A stretch of DNA of 36,357 nt from positions 1 through 36,357 of the forward strand of contig JALXCV010000142.1 in NCBI GenBank assembly GCA_026990765.1, written 5' to 3'. The position numbers and the translations under genes were made by a program. The stretch's first letter is position 1; every line of letters begins with the position of its first letter. The stretch comes from Hyphomicrobiales bacterium. GTDB lineage: Bacteria > Pseudomonadota > Alphaproteobacteria > Rhizobiales > Aestuariivirgaceae. Positions 26,862 through 35,468 of the stretch are shown piece after piece. The notes below the pieces were generated by a model that worked only from the letters and a program-made list of their open reading frames with translations, had not been told where the DNA came from and made no database searches.

Positions 26862-28721
26862 TCAGGCAGCCTGTGCTGCTATCAATTCTTTGATGGCTTC
26901 TTCAAGATCGGATTTGTCAAACGGTTTTGACAGATAACCATCCATTCCGGCTTTTTTGCATTCGTCCTGATCTTCACTGCGGGCATTTGCTGTCAGGGCC
27001 AGTACAGGGACCGGTTTTTGCAATCCATGCTGACGGCTGATCTTTCTGATCTGTCTGGTGGCATCAAGCCCGTTCATTTCCGGCATGAATATATCCATCA
27101 AGATCAGGTCGGGTGGGTTGTCAATCATGGCTTCAAATTCTGAAACCGCTTCACGCCCGTTTTTGACATGATTAACTTTATGCCCGAATTTGGCAAGCAT
27201 GGCGATGGCCAGCCGCGCATTGATCGGATTGTCTTCGGCCAGCAAAATCTGCAATTTGCGGGAATTCCCGATCCTGCTTTTGGCCACGGTATTGCGCAAT
27301 TTTTTAACAGCACTGTCTATAATCCGGTCTGATTGACCAGCCAGCAGATTATTCAGGGTTTTGCGCCGTACCGGTTTCAGCAGATAGCCTGAAATGGTCT
27401 TGTTCAGCACATCATTATATTTGCGCCTGAATTCAGGTTTCAGCACCAGCCATATTTGTGACTGCGGATTGGCATCGACTATCTGGCATATAATAGCTTG
27501 CGGGTCATCGCCTCCCGGTTCATCGATGAAAATATGATCGGCCTTGTATTCAGCAAGATCATTGTCAAATTCACCCTTGAATACTTCCAGCTGTTTCAGG
27601 GATTTACAGGCAGGGCCGAGATAGGCTTTCAGACTGTCGCTGGTTGGACCATCAGCCATTGCCAGGACAATGGTTTTGCCTTCAAGATTATCAAAACCGG
27701 CCTGGATACTGGCCGGGCTTATCTGTTCATGCTCAAGCTCGAAATGAAATACCGCACCCTTTCCAGGTTTGCTGTCGATTTCAATTTTGCCACCCATCAA
27801 TTCAACAAGTTGTCTGGAAATGGTCAGTCCAAGACCTGTGCCGCCATATTTCTTGTCGGCCCCTTCTTTGGTCTGGGCATAAGAGGCAAATATCTTTTCC
27901 TGATCAGCCTTTGCTATGCCGATGCCATCATCCCTGACTTCATAGCGCAAGCGAACCTTGCCATCATCGCTGGCAACTGGTGATACACTAACAAGAACCC
28001 CGCCTTTTTCAGTGAACTTGATGGCATTGCCGGCAATGTTCATGATTACCTGACGCAGGCGCTTTTCATCAGCCCGGATCAGTTCAGGTATTTCAGGTGA
28101 TACATAACAGGCAATCTCGATATTCTTTGCATGGGCGCGCGGGGCCAGCAATTCGGTAACGCTCTCGGTCAGCTTCAATATCGACATCGGTGTTTCATGC
28201 AGGTCTACTGCTTCGGCTTCGGTTTTTGAAGTATCGAGAATTTCATCGATAATCGACAATAAAGCGCGCGCTGATGTGTCAACGCTTTGAGCATAATTTT
28301 CCTGTTCAGGTGTAAGTCCGGTATCCAGCAGCAGAGAGTTCATCCCCAGAACCCCGTTCATCGGGGTGCGGATCTCATGGCTCATCTTTGCCAGAAACCG
28401 GGTCTTGGCTGCATTGGCCGCATCAGCCCGGCGACGCGCTATCTGTAATTCCTCTAAAGTTTCGGTCAGTTCTTCAAACCGGTGTCTGGTCATATGCCAG
28501 ACATAAATGGCAGCTGAAGCGGCATATATCGCAAGAATGACCCCGATCAGGGCGCCCAGTCCGCGCGGTTCAGGTGCATTGGGTGAAAACACCAGCATCA
28601 AAAGATAAACGCTTAAGGCTGAAGCGCTGATAATTCCAAAAAATGCCACCCCGATATGAAACGCCGGTTTGGCTATCGGTATTGCCGGTTTTCCGGTTAA
28701 TTCTGTTTTGACTTTAGACAC
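26862..28721 (-). CDS. Membrane hybrid histidine kinase with degenerate and intact receiver domains
   Basis: A 619-aa hybrid sensor kinase. Two transmembrane helices (about 21-45 and 55-76) with only about 10 residues between them leave no periplasmic sensor domain. HisKA has KMSHEIRTP with His115; HATPase_c has N-box [10 protein letters not shown]1 DDGIGIA and G2 GGTGLGL. A first receiver-like region (about 348-460) lacks the usual acidic pair after its first strand (LAMADG) and is probably degenerate, though Asp400 and Lys449 sit near canonical positions. The second receiver (about 489-615) is complete: Glu496/Asp497, Asp543 in [11 protein letters not shown], Thr577 and Lys599. The layout recalls BarA without HPt. 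GTG at 28721 is the only start that keeps the first helix. Signal and output unknown. Confidence 0.88.
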   Translation of the reverse strand: MSKVKTELTGKPAIPIAKPAFHIGVAFFGIISASALSVYLLMLVFSPNAPEPRGLGALIGVILAIYAASAAIYVWHMTRHRFEELTETLEELQIARRRADAANAAKTRFLAKMSHEIRTPMNGVLGMNSLLLDTGLTPEQENYAQSVDTSARALLSIIDEILDTSKTEAEAVDLHETPMSILKLTESVTELLAPRAHAKNIEIACYVSPEIPELIRADEKRLRQVIMNIAGNAIKFTEKGGVLVSVSPVASDDGKVRLRYEVRDDGIGIAKADQEKIFASYAQTKEGADKKYGGTGLGLTISRQLVELMGGKIEIDSKPGKGAVFHFELEHEQISPASIQAGFDNLEGKTIVLAMADGPTSDSLKAYLGPACKSLKQLEVFKGEFDNDLAEYKADHIFIDEPGGDDPQAIICQIVDANPQSQIWLVLKPEFRRKYNDVLNKTISGYLLKPVRRKTLNNLLAGQSDRIIDSAVKKLRNTVAKSRIGNSRKLQILLAEDNPINARLAIAMLAKFGHKVNHVKNGREAVSEFEAMIDNPPDLILMDIFMPEMNGLDATRQIRKISRQHGLQKPVPVLALTANARSEDQDECKKAGMDGYLSKPFDKSDLEEAIKELIAAQAA

Positions 28722-28748
28722 TGCAAAAGGCCCGTTTTGATGATTGAA

Positions 28749-28754
28749 TATAAT
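28749..28754 (+). promoter_or_regulatory. Candidate -10 element for the MBL-fold gene
   Basis: A perfect TATAAT occurs in the 121-bp divergent gap between the kinase and the MBL-fold gene, about 90 bp before the latter's ATG. No good -35 lies 16-18 bp upstream, so this is weak support. A short inverted repeat (GAAGT/ACTTC, 28782-28795) lies downstream. Confidence 0.25.
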
Positions 28755-28842
28755 CAGACAGATTGCCGCAATTTCATTTACGAAGTGTTTACTTCCCCTC
28801 GCGCAAGGCCTAATTTGTCAGCTATCATGGAGATTAAAAAAG

Positions 28843-29616
28843 ATGAAAATTACCCTTTTATGTGAAAATCAGGTTTGTGACATGAAGTGGCATGCTGAAT
28901 GGGGTTTTTCAGCACTGATAGAGCATGAAAACGGGTCAGTGCTGTTCGATACTGGCTATTCAGATGTCTATATCCGCAATGCCGATCTTGGCGGGATCGA
29001 TCTGGACAGGGTTGATCTTTTATGCCTGTCACATTTTCATCTTGATCATACTCGCGGCCTGCTGAACCATCCATTCAGTGACAAGAAGCAGATTATCATG
29101 CACCCGCGAATCCTTGATGCCATGCGCAGACCGGCAAAGAAAAAGGAGCGTGAAACCTATTCCCGTATTTTGCAGGTGATTGAATCTGATTTTGATATTG
29201 TGACCGCAACCACCCCGTATGAATTTGCTGAAGGGGCATGGTTCATGGGCGAGATACCGCGGCTTAATGATTTTGAGCATGGCGGTTACAAGGATGATCC
29301 AATGCCTGATGACACCGCCTTGTGTTTTGCAACTGACAAGGGTGCCATTGTGGTCGCCGGTTGTTCACATGCCGGTATCTGCAATATTGCCCAATATGCA
29401 AAACAGATAACCGGTCAGCCGCTATATGCGATAATAGGCGGGTTTCACCTGCTGGAAGATGAAAACCCGCCAGTATCTGAAACCATAGAGTTTTTCAAAA
29501 CCGAAAAGGTGGAGAATTTGTTGCCCATGCACTGCGTTGATTTTCCAGCCATGGTGGAATTTCACAAGGCATTCGGAATTGAAAAGTTTTCAGCTGGTGA
29601 TGTAATCGAGATTTAG
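28843..29616 (+). CDS. Metallo-beta-lactamase-fold hydrolase of the COG1237 (DHPMR-P synthase-like) type
   Basis: A 257-aa cytoplasmic MBL-fold protein. Metal ligands are HFHLDHT (His64, His66, Asp68, His69), GCSHAG (His176) and GGFHLL (His202). The pair VLFDTGYS and VVAGCSHAGICNI is characteristic of the group that includes archaeal dihydropterin ribofuranosylaminobenzene phosphate (DHPMR-P) synthase, but most bacterial members have no assigned function. The ATG at 28843 has GGAG 10 nt upstream; a longer frame from 28744 lacks support. Its stop overlaps the stop of the convergent UPF0280 gene by 4 bp. It might be a ring-opening or amide hydrolase for the adjacent catabolic operon, but that is speculation. 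Confidence 0.78.
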   Translation: MKITLLCENQVCDMKWHAEWGFSALIEHENGSVLFDTGYSDVYIRNADLGGIDLDRVDLLCLSHFHLDHTRGLLNHPFSDKKQIIMHPRILDAMRRPAKKKERETYSRILQVIESDFDIVTATTPYEFAEGAWFMGEIPRLNDFEHGGYKDDPMPDDTALCFATDKGAIVVAGCSHAGICNIAQYAKQITGQPLYAIIGGFHLLEDENPPVSETIEFFKTEKVENLLPMHCVDFPAMVEFHKAFGIEKFSAGDVIEI

Positions 29617-30446
29617 CGCGCTGATGACAGGGCCAGCTTTCCTGTCTGGACAATTTCACCGGCCAGAAACAACACCGCCCCGGCAATCAGATTGTCCCTG
29701 ACCATTGCTTCGGCCCTGACCAGTCCGGCGGCAAGTGCCATTGCTGTTTGTTCCTCATCAAGCGGCCCGACATCTGTGGTAACCAGCCTTTCGCCCAGAT
29801 CACTGTCGAGGGACAATTCAATGGCTGGCTGGCGTTTGATTGCCGGATGGCCAGGAAGGTCAACCGCATTGGCTATCAAGGTTGCGGCCACATCGGCCAT
29901 TGCCGCATTTTCGGCCACCACGCTCACTGCATCAGCAATACCCAGAGAAAAGCTGCGACCACGCCAGCCCGATGTTGCAATACCGCGATACGGGTCGGTT
30001 GATCTGATAGTGATAGAGCTTTTCATATCCGCTGCCATAACCGCCCTGATCTTTTGACCTTCATCCAGATAAAACCCGGTATCCCCGCCATTATTGACAT
30101 AGGCCTTTTCAATTCCTTCAATGGAACTGATGACTGAAATGATTTCATCAGCCACTGCTCCGGCAACTGCGGCCATAGGCGTTACAAATTCATTACCAAA
30201 TAATATCGCGGCCCGATACATTCTGCCAGCTACTGCTCCTTTTGGCTTCATGTCCGTTGTCACCTGTTGCCGCAACAGGCAAAGCTCGCTGACTATTTCA
30301 TCAAGTATCGAAGCAAATCTTTTTTCAGCTCTTGCATAGGCTTTTTGCTGGCCTGTCCCTGATGCTTCAACAATCAGGTCAATAGGCCCATGTTGCAGAT
30401 GCAGTCTGTTGCCGTCAGGCAGCATGCGGGCAATGGCAGCTTGCAT
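29613..30446 (-). CDS. UPF0280 family protein (ApbE-like flavin transferase superfamily)
   Basis: A 277-aa protein I assign to UPF0280, an uncharacterised branch related to ApbE. ApbE proteins move FMN from FAD onto a Thr or Ser of a target protein. Visible ApbE-like landmarks are AYVNNGGDTGFYL (116-128), GIATSGW (155-161) and VSVVAENAAMADVAAT (174-189), which recall the GGD, TSG and ADAxAT motifs that bind FAD and Mg. The ATG lies 1 base past the stop of the reductase-like gene, so the two are almost certainly translated together. No signal peptide is apparent, unlike most ApbE proteins, suggesting a cytoplasmic target. The likely client is the upstream Fe-S reductase, whose characterised relative has a covalent flavin. 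The longer frame into the upstream gene has no support. Confidence 0.78.
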   Translation of the reverse strand: MQAAIARMLPDGNRLHLQHGPIDLIVEASGTGQQKAYARAEKRFASILDEIVSELCLLRQQVTTDMKPKGAVAGRMYRAAILFGNEFVTPMAAVAGAVADEIISVISSIEGIEKAYVNNGGDTGFYLDEGQKIRAVMAADMKSSITIRSTDPYRGIATSGWRGRSFSLGIADAVSVVAENAAMADVAATLIANAVDLPGHPAIKRQPAIELSLDSDLGERLVTTDVGPLDEEQTAMALAAGLVRAEAMVRDNLIAGAVLFLAGEIVQTGKLALSSAR

Positions 30447-30447
30447 T

Positions 30448-31887
30448 TCATTGCCGCTTTGCTGCCGGCAGCATCTGGAAGCTGTCACCATATTCGCCGC
30501 CATTGCAAAGAACATCATCAAGCTGGCGCACCGCATCCATATGACCGCCCAGTTCAAGATAAAGCTGGTAAGGCATGGTAAACTCTATGGGCGCAACGAT
30601 GGCCGGGGTCGGCACATAGCCAAATGAGCACTCGGGCATCTCCATTACATCCACCATTATGGTAATGCCTCCACCGGGCCAGACAAAAGCCTGCGCCCCG
30701 CCACAGGTTAACCGGGTTTGCGAATGTTTTACCGATCTGGTCAGCTTCACCGGGTTTTTCGTCACCCCGGAGCGCAGCGAACCACCCGCGCCTGCCATGA
30801 ACATTATCGAACAGACAGATGGTTCGCAATTCTCGCTGATCAGTTCAACGCTAGCTTCAAGGCTTTCGGGCAGATCATGTTTGACCGGTTGCAGATCATC
30901 ATCAAGCACATAATAGGCTGATTGCTCACCGGTTGTGGAAACCATCAAAATGGTCATACCCGGCCTTGCGCCCTTGCGGGCATTGAAATCCCCCAGTATG
31001 ACCAGAGGATCTTCAATATTGGTGCCACCCCAGGAAAGACCGGGTTCTGCCACCTGAAAATATCTGCCCGGTGTGGAGCGCCGCCCGTTGATTTTTATTC
31101 CGCTCGGCTGCCAGCCAAGCACCTTTCCGGCCTGATGTTCAGACACCACCCCGGTAATATGATCATCAACCACCACCACCTCGTCAACCAGTCCCAGCCA
31201 TTGCGAGGCAAACATGCCGATAGTGGCCGATCCGCAACCTACCCGCATGCGTTCTTCGCGCCTGCCATCAATGATTGGTGGTTGCCCGGCCTCGATGATG
31301 ATTGTGGAACCATTATCGATGGCAAGCCTGACCGGTTGCCGGTTGCATAAATTCATCAGCGTATCGCAGGTGACATTGCCTTCGCGTTTGGAGCCTCCGG
31401 TCAGATGATCGACCCCGCCAAGTGACAGCATTTGCGAACCATATTCGCTGGTCATTACATGGCCCACCGCTTCCCCGTCGGCCCGGACAATATCGCATTC
31501 ATTGCCAATATGCCGGTCAGTATCAATCTTGATCTTTACTCCGCAATAAGAAAAGATCGCTTCTGAAACCACGGTGATAAAATCTGCCCCGTCAATCTGG
31601 CTGGCAATGATAAACGGTGCCGGTTTGTAATCAGGATAGGTGGTGCCAGCCCCGACAGCGGTAACTGTCAGTTCATCACCGGTAAAATTTTCACCATCCC
31701 GGTCAGATTTCAAAAACGGCTTGATCGCCCCGCCAGCTTTTAGGGTTTTGTTGATGATGGTGACCGGGTCACAGCGGATTATCCGGCCAGCCTCATTGGC
31801 ATAGCGGTCACAGGCTCCAGCGCGCCCCTCAGCGATGAAACACATGACCGGGCAGGCTTCACAGCGGATTTTGTCCGATCCGCCCAT
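30448..31887 (-). CDS. 6-hydroxynicotinate reductase-like Fe-S flavoprotein
   Basis: A 479-aa cytoplasmic protein I place in the 6-hydroxynicotinate reductase family by its N-terminus, CEACPVMCFIAEGRAGACDRY. Cys9, Cys12, Cys16 and Cys26 look like [4Fe-4S] ligands. More than ten further Cys are spread through the chain (for example Cys115, 131, 174, 181, 218, 354, 359, 395, 420, 461), enough for extra clusters. The Eubacterium barkeri enzyme reduces 6-hydroxynicotinate to the tetrahydro-oxo ring and was reported to hold one [2Fe-2S], two [4Fe-4S] clusters and a covalent flavin. GCGSAT (217-222) partly resembles an ApbE flavinylation site. ATG 31887 overlaps the stop of the molybdenum hydroxylase gene by one base. 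The family is fairly confident; the substrate is not. Confidence 0.7.
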   Translation of the reverse strand: MGGSDKIRCEACPVMCFIAEGRAGACDRYANEAGRIIRCDPVTIINKTLKAGGAIKPFLKSDRDGENFTGDELTVTAVGAGTTYPDYKPAPFIIASQIDGADFITVVSEAIFSYCGVKIKIDTDRHIGNECDIVRADGEAVGHVMTSEYGSQMLSLGGVDHLTGGSKREGNVTCDTLMNLCNRQPVRLAIDNGSTIIIEAGQPPIIDGRREERMRVGCGSATIGMFASQWLGLVDEVVVVDDHITGVVSEHQAGKVLGWQPSGIKINGRRSTPGRYFQVAEPGLSWGGTNIEDPLVILGDFNARKGARPGMTILMVSTTGEQSAYYVLDDDLQPVKHDLPESLEASVELISENCEPSVCSIMFMAGAGGSLRSGVTKNPVKLTRSVKHSQTRLTCGGAQAFVWPGGGITIMVDVMEMPECSFGYVPTPAIVAPIEFTMPYQLYLELGGHMDAVRQLDDVLCNGGEYGDSFQMLPAAKRQ

Positions 31888-34574
31888 CAACTGCCTCCAG
31901 CCGCTTTAATTGCCGCCAGAACCCGGTGGGGCAGGGCGGGAAGCTGTGTTATTCTGGCCCCGCTGGCATCGTGAATGGCATTGATGATTGCCGGGGCGGT
32001 CGGGATCAGCACATGTTCTCCCAGACCTTTGGCGCCCATCGGTCCTTCCGGGTCGGTTTTCTCAATGAAAATGGAAGTAACTTTCGGAACATCGCCAAAG
32101 GTCGGTATCAGATAATCATGCAGATTCGAGGTCTTGCCATCTATATATTCCTCCATCAGGGCCAGCCCCAGCCCCTGGGCAATGCCGCCTTCAATCTGCC
32201 CCTCGGCCAGCACCGGATTTATCACCCGGCCAAGATCATGGGCCGCAGTGATATGGGTAACCGTTACCTTGCCGGTAAGCATGTCCACTTCAACCTCAGC
32301 CAGTTGCGCCCCGTAACCATAAAGCCCGTAAGGCTTGCCCTGACCATTCTCATCCAGCGGCGTGGTTGGCGGGTCATAGGTTTCTTCAGCCATCAGCACA
32401 TAACCATATTCATTGGCCTCAAGCCCGGTCAGATCAATATGCCGGGTGGCGGTTTTGTCGCTTATGGTCAATTGGGTGCCGACAAGTTCGATCAATGCCT
32501 CATCGCCCATATTGCTCATCCGCAATATCTGTTCACGCAATGCCCTGCCTGATGCTTCTGCCGCCTTGCCGGTGACATAGGTCTGGCGAGAGCCGGATGT
32601 CTTGCCACAATCAGGGGTTAATGCGGTATCTGGACCGACCAGTTCAAACCGCTCAATATCCACTCCCAGCGCATCGGCGCAGATCTGGGTTATGACCGTA
32701 TTGGAACCCTGACCGATATCAATGGCTCCCTGATGGATATAAAGATGCCCGTCAGCGGTAATGCCAAGTCTGATGGTTGACGGGTTGGGAAGAGCAGTAT
32801 TACCGCAGCCATACCAGCATGAAGCAACCCCAATACCGCGTTTGACATGTTCTGACTGGCTATTGAATTTCAGGGCTTCATCGCCCGCCTTTTGCCATTG
32901 TGGTTTGAGAGCCTCAAGGCACTCGACAATGCCCATGGCCTCCATCGTCTGGCCGCAAACCGACTTGTCACCGTCAACCAGCGCATTGATCAGGCGAAAT
33001 TCCAGCCGGTCAATGCCGCATTTCTCCGCCAGTTCGTCAAACAGGCTTTCCTGCAAGATTGTAGCCTGGGGAATGCCAAAGCCCCTGAAAGCCCCCGAGA
33101 TCGGGCCGTTGGAATGACAGGCGCTGGTATAGGCGCCATAATCTGGCACCCGGTATGGACCGCTGGCATGTACCGGCACCCTGTTGGCAACGGTCGGACC
33201 CCAGCTTGCATAGGCACCAGTATCAAATTTGCCTTCAAACAACATGCCGGTTATTCGCCCGTTTGCATCAGCCCCGATTGAGGCACTGGTTGTTGATGGG
33301 TGGCGTTTGGTGGTTGAACTCATCGATTCACCACGATTGTAAACCATCCGGCATGGTTTGCCGGTCTTAAGGGTTACCAGCCCCAATAGTGGTTGTAGTG
33401 ATACATCCAGTTTGGAGCCGAAACCACCACCGGTCGCCGGTGGAGAAATCCTTATACGCTCAGGATCAAGCCCCAGAACAATAGCCGTATCGTCTCGATC
33501 CATGATTGGAGCCTGGGTTGAGGCTGATATAACCAGCATGTCACCATCCATCCAGGCGCTGCCAGCTTCCGGCTCGATATAGGCATGTTCGACAAAGCCG
33601 GTCTGCATGTGACCGGTTGCAACATGGGCACTTGCAGCAAGTGCTGCCCTTGCATCACCCCTGACAACCTTGCCGCTGATCAGCACATTATCGGGTTTGT
33701 CGGCATGTACTGGAACATTATCTGCCAGTTGCTCCCAGCTAACCGGGAAATCGTCCAGATTTACCTTGCTGACAATATCTGGATCACCGGCAATCAGCGC
33801 TATGGCCTCACCGCGCATTCTTGCCTTTCCTTCAGCCAGTGCCGGCTGGTCGGCAAAGGGCGGGATAACCCCGAAACAGTTCTTGCCGGGAATATCGCTG
33901 GCGGTCAGAACCACTTCTATATTCTGTTCGCGCCGCCAGCTTTCAATATCGCCAAAACTGAATGCGGCATGCCGGTGAGGCGAGCGTACTGCCCGCACCA
34001 GCAGGGCATCTTTCGGCCATTGATCAGCACCATATTTTTCAGTCCCGGCAGCTTTTGCCACCCCGTCAATTCTTTCAAGCCGCGCCCCAACTGCCTTGCC
34101 TGCCGGTGCCGTGGTCTTTGGCTCGCTGAAATCATGGGCGGCAACTACTGCATCGACAATCTTTTGATAACCCGTACAGCGACACAGGACCCCGGATAAA
34201 CCATCTTCAACCTCTTTTGCGGTTGGATGCGGGTTCTTCTCAAGCAGGGCGGTTGCTGCCATCAGCATTCCCGGTGTGCAGATGCCGCATTGCACCGCCC
34301 CATGATGCAGCATTGATTGCTGCAACGCGGTGCTAGCATCATCGGGCAGGCTTTCAACCGTGGTGATCTCGCAATCATAGACTTTGGCTACCGGGGTCAG
34401 GCAGGAACATACCGGCTCGCCATCTATCAGCACCGTACATGCCCCGCAATCACCGGCATCACAACCAACCTTGGTGCCAACCAGCCCCAGTTCTTCACGC
34501 AGGACTTGTGACAATCTGCGCGATGGGTCAGACTTTATCAGGCATTTCTTGCCATTGACTATTATACTGCTCAT
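31887..34574 (-). CDS. Molybdenum hydroxylase, fused [2Fe-2S] and molybdopterin-binding subunits
   Basis: An 895-aa xanthine-dehydrogenase-family protein combining small and large subunits. Residues 1-148 carry two [2Fe-2S] sites: C38/C43/C46/C58 (GCDAGDCGAC) and C96/C99/C131/C133 (QCGIC, CRC). Residues about 165-895 bind molybdopterin, with GGGFGSK (382-388), SGAFRGFG (Arg497, matching the substrate-contact Arg of xanthine dehydrogenases), GQGS (621-624) and GAKGLGE with the catalytic Glu853. The family hydroxylates carbon next to ring nitrogen in purines, nicotinate and similar compounds. It overlaps the FAD gene (ATGA) and the reductase gene (TGATG), so all are co-translated. Lack of the CoxL AYRCSFR loop argues against CO dehydrogenase. 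The true substrate is unknown. Confidence 0.9.
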   Translation of the reverse strand: MSSIIVNGKKCLIKSDPSRRLSQVLREELGLVGTKVGCDAGDCGACTVLIDGEPVCSCLTPVAKVYDCEITTVESLPDDASTALQQSMLHHGAVQCGICTPGMLMAATALLEKNPHPTAKEVEDGLSGVLCRCTGYQKIVDAVVAAHDFSEPKTTAPAGKAVGARLERIDGVAKAAGTEKYGADQWPKDALLVRAVRSPHRHAAFSFGDIESWRREQNIEVVLTASDIPGKNCFGVIPPFADQPALAEGKARMRGEAIALIAGDPDIVSKVNLDDFPVSWEQLADNVPVHADKPDNVLISGKVVRGDARAALAASAHVATGHMQTGFVEHAYIEPEAGSAWMDGDMLVISASTQAPIMDRDDTAIVLGLDPERIRISPPATGGGFGSKLDVSLQPLLGLVTLKTGKPCRMVYNRGESMSSTTKRHPSTTSASIGADANGRITGMLFEGKFDTGAYASWGPTVANRVPVHASGPYRVPDYGAYTSACHSNGPISGAFRGFGIPQATILQESLFDELAEKCGIDRLEFRLINALVDGDKSVCGQTMEAMGIVECLEALKPQWQKAGDEALKFNSQSEHVKRGIGVASCWYGCGNTALPNPSTIRLGITADGHLYIHQGAIDIGQGSNTVITQICADALGVDIERFELVGPDTALTPDCGKTSGSRQTYVTGKAAEASGRALREQILRMSNMGDEALIELVGTQLTISDKTATRHIDLTGLEANEYGYVLMAEETYDPPTTPLDENGQGKPYGLYGYGAQLAEVEVDMLTGKVTVTHITAAHDLGRVINPVLAEGQIEGGIAQGLGLALMEEYIDGKTSNLHDYLIPTFGDVPKVTSIFIEKTDPEGPMGAKGLGEHVLIPTAPAIINAIHDASGARITQLPALPHRVLAAIKAAGGS

Positions 34575-35404
34575 TGCGCCAACTCCCTGATTAGCCGGCG
34601 AACCTGTATCAGCGCCAGTTGATTGCGATATTCAGCGCTGGCGCGTACATCATCGATCGGTGACAGACTGTCAGTTACCAGTTCACTGGTAATGATCTGA
34701 TCAAAATCAGCACTGGTATTTTTCCCGGCAAGCACTGCTTCAAGCCTGTCAAGCCGGGTGGCCACCGGCCCGCATGCCCCGACTGCTATGGATATTTCCT
34801 CAATCCGGCCATCTGAAATGACAGCCCTTGCTGCCGTCATGGCTATTGATATTACCATATATTTGCGCGCCCCGAATTTGCTGAAAGCTGCAATGCCTCT
34901 GGCTGCGGTTTCGGGTATCATTATACGGGTCAAGATTTCACCCGCTTTCAGTGCGGTAGTTCCAGGCCCGGTAATAAACTGGTTGAGCGGCAATGTGCGA
35001 GTGCTGGATATTGAGTTGATCTCCACCTTTGCATCCAGTGTCAAAAGGGCCGGCACCCCGTCAGCAGCAGGTGACGCATTGCACAAATTACCGCCAATGG
35101 TGGCCGCATTCTGAATCTGGATTGACCCTATCTGGGAGGCGGCAGCTTTCAGCCCGTCAAAAGCGCAGGGCAGATCAGTTCCGGCAATCTGGCTCCAGCT
35201 ACTTGCCGCTCCAATACGATAATAACCATCTACCCGTTCAATCTGTTTTAACGGCTCAATGCCACTTATATCAATGAAATCACCTGCAGGTTGTTCCATC
35301 TGGGTGGCCGGCAGAATATCTGTACAACCAGCCATTATCCGGGTATTGCCGCCAGCAGCAAGCTCAAGCGCCTGTTGCAGATTGTCAGGGCGATAATAGC
35401 TCAT
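34571..35404 (-). CDS. FAD-binding subunit of the molybdenum hydroxylase
   Basis: A 277-aa medium subunit (XdhB/CoxM type) that passes electrons from the [2Fe-2S] clusters to FAD and on to an acceptor. AGCTDILP (25-32; more often AGGTDL) and QNAATIGGNLCNASPAADG (around 98-116) form the FAD-binding motifs, and a CO_deh_flav_C domain follows. The ATG at 35404 has GGAG 7 nt upstream and is the first gene after a promoter with overlapping palindromes. The stop overlaps the next ATG by 4 bp. Together with the fused gene downstream it would make a complete two-subunit enzyme. Confidence 0.9.
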   Translation of the reverse strand: MSYYRPDNLQQALELAAGGNTRIMAGCTDILPATQMEQPAGDFIDISGIEPLKQIERVDGYYRIGAASSWSQIAGTDLPCAFDGLKAAASQIGSIQIQNAATIGGNLCNASPAADGVPALLTLDAKVEINSISSTRTLPLNQFITGPGTTALKAGEILTRIMIPETAARGIAAFSKFGARKYMVISIAMTAARAVISDGRIEEISIAVGACGPVATRLDRLEAVLAGKNTSADFDQIITSELVTDSLSPIDDVRASAEYRNQLALIQVRRLIRELAQ

Positions 35405-35420
35405 ATCAAGGCTCCAAACT

Positions 35421-35436
35421 CATTTGTACACAAATG
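35421..35436. promoter_or_regulatory. GntR/FadR-type operator palindrome
   Basis: CATTTGTACACAAATG has perfect 7-bp arms (CATTTGT/ACAAATG) around a 2-bp centre. TTGT..ACAA fits the TnGT...ACnA pattern of GntR (FadR-subgroup) operators. It abuts the -10 element at 35437-35442 and covers the predicted transcription start, so binding would block transcription of the catabolic genes. The regulator itself is not in the window. Confidence 0.65.
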
Positions 35437-35464
35437 ATTATACAGACAATTGTGATTGGTTCAA
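35437..35464 (-). promoter_or_regulatory. Sigma-70 promoter for the hydroxylase/reductase genes
   Basis: On the minus strand TTGAAC (35459-35464) and a perfect TATAAT (35437-35442) are 16 bp apart. Transcription would start near 35430 and leave a short leader to the FAD-subunit ATG at 35404. An ACAATTGT palindrome (35446-35453) lies in the spacer. This separates the enzymes from the transporter genes upstream, allowing independent control. Confidence 0.65.
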
Positions 35465-35468
35465 CCAA
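35456..35468. promoter_or_regulatory. Second palindrome over the -35 element
   Basis: TTGGTTCAACCAA is a perfect 13-bp palindrome (6-bp arms, 1-bp centre) that contains the -35 box TTGAAC. It may be a second regulator site, or a modest hairpin at the 3' end of the transporter transcript, 27 bp after the LivF stop. Confidence 0.5.

Noticed and set aside
28843-30446. A tetrahydromethanopterin biosynthesis link between the MBL-fold gene and UPF0280
   Set aside because: Both families also occur in methanogens, but the genes are on opposite strands and no other methanopterin gene is present; UPF0280 is tied instead to the reductase by co-directional spacing.
31926-32552. A 208-codon plus-strand frame opposite the molybdenum hydroxylase
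   Set aside because: A shadow frame over the catalytic domain coding sequence; composition is unlike a real protein and no start signal is present.
33585-34199. A 204-codon plus-strand frame opposite the molybdenum hydroxylase
   Set aside because: Same reasoning: antisense to a gene with clear cofactor motifs.
31887-35404. Aerobic carbon monoxide dehydrogenase (CoxMSL)
   Set aside because: The active-site AYRCSFR loop is absent and a xanthine-dehydrogenase-like GAFRGFG is present; the small and large subunits are fused, unlike Cox.
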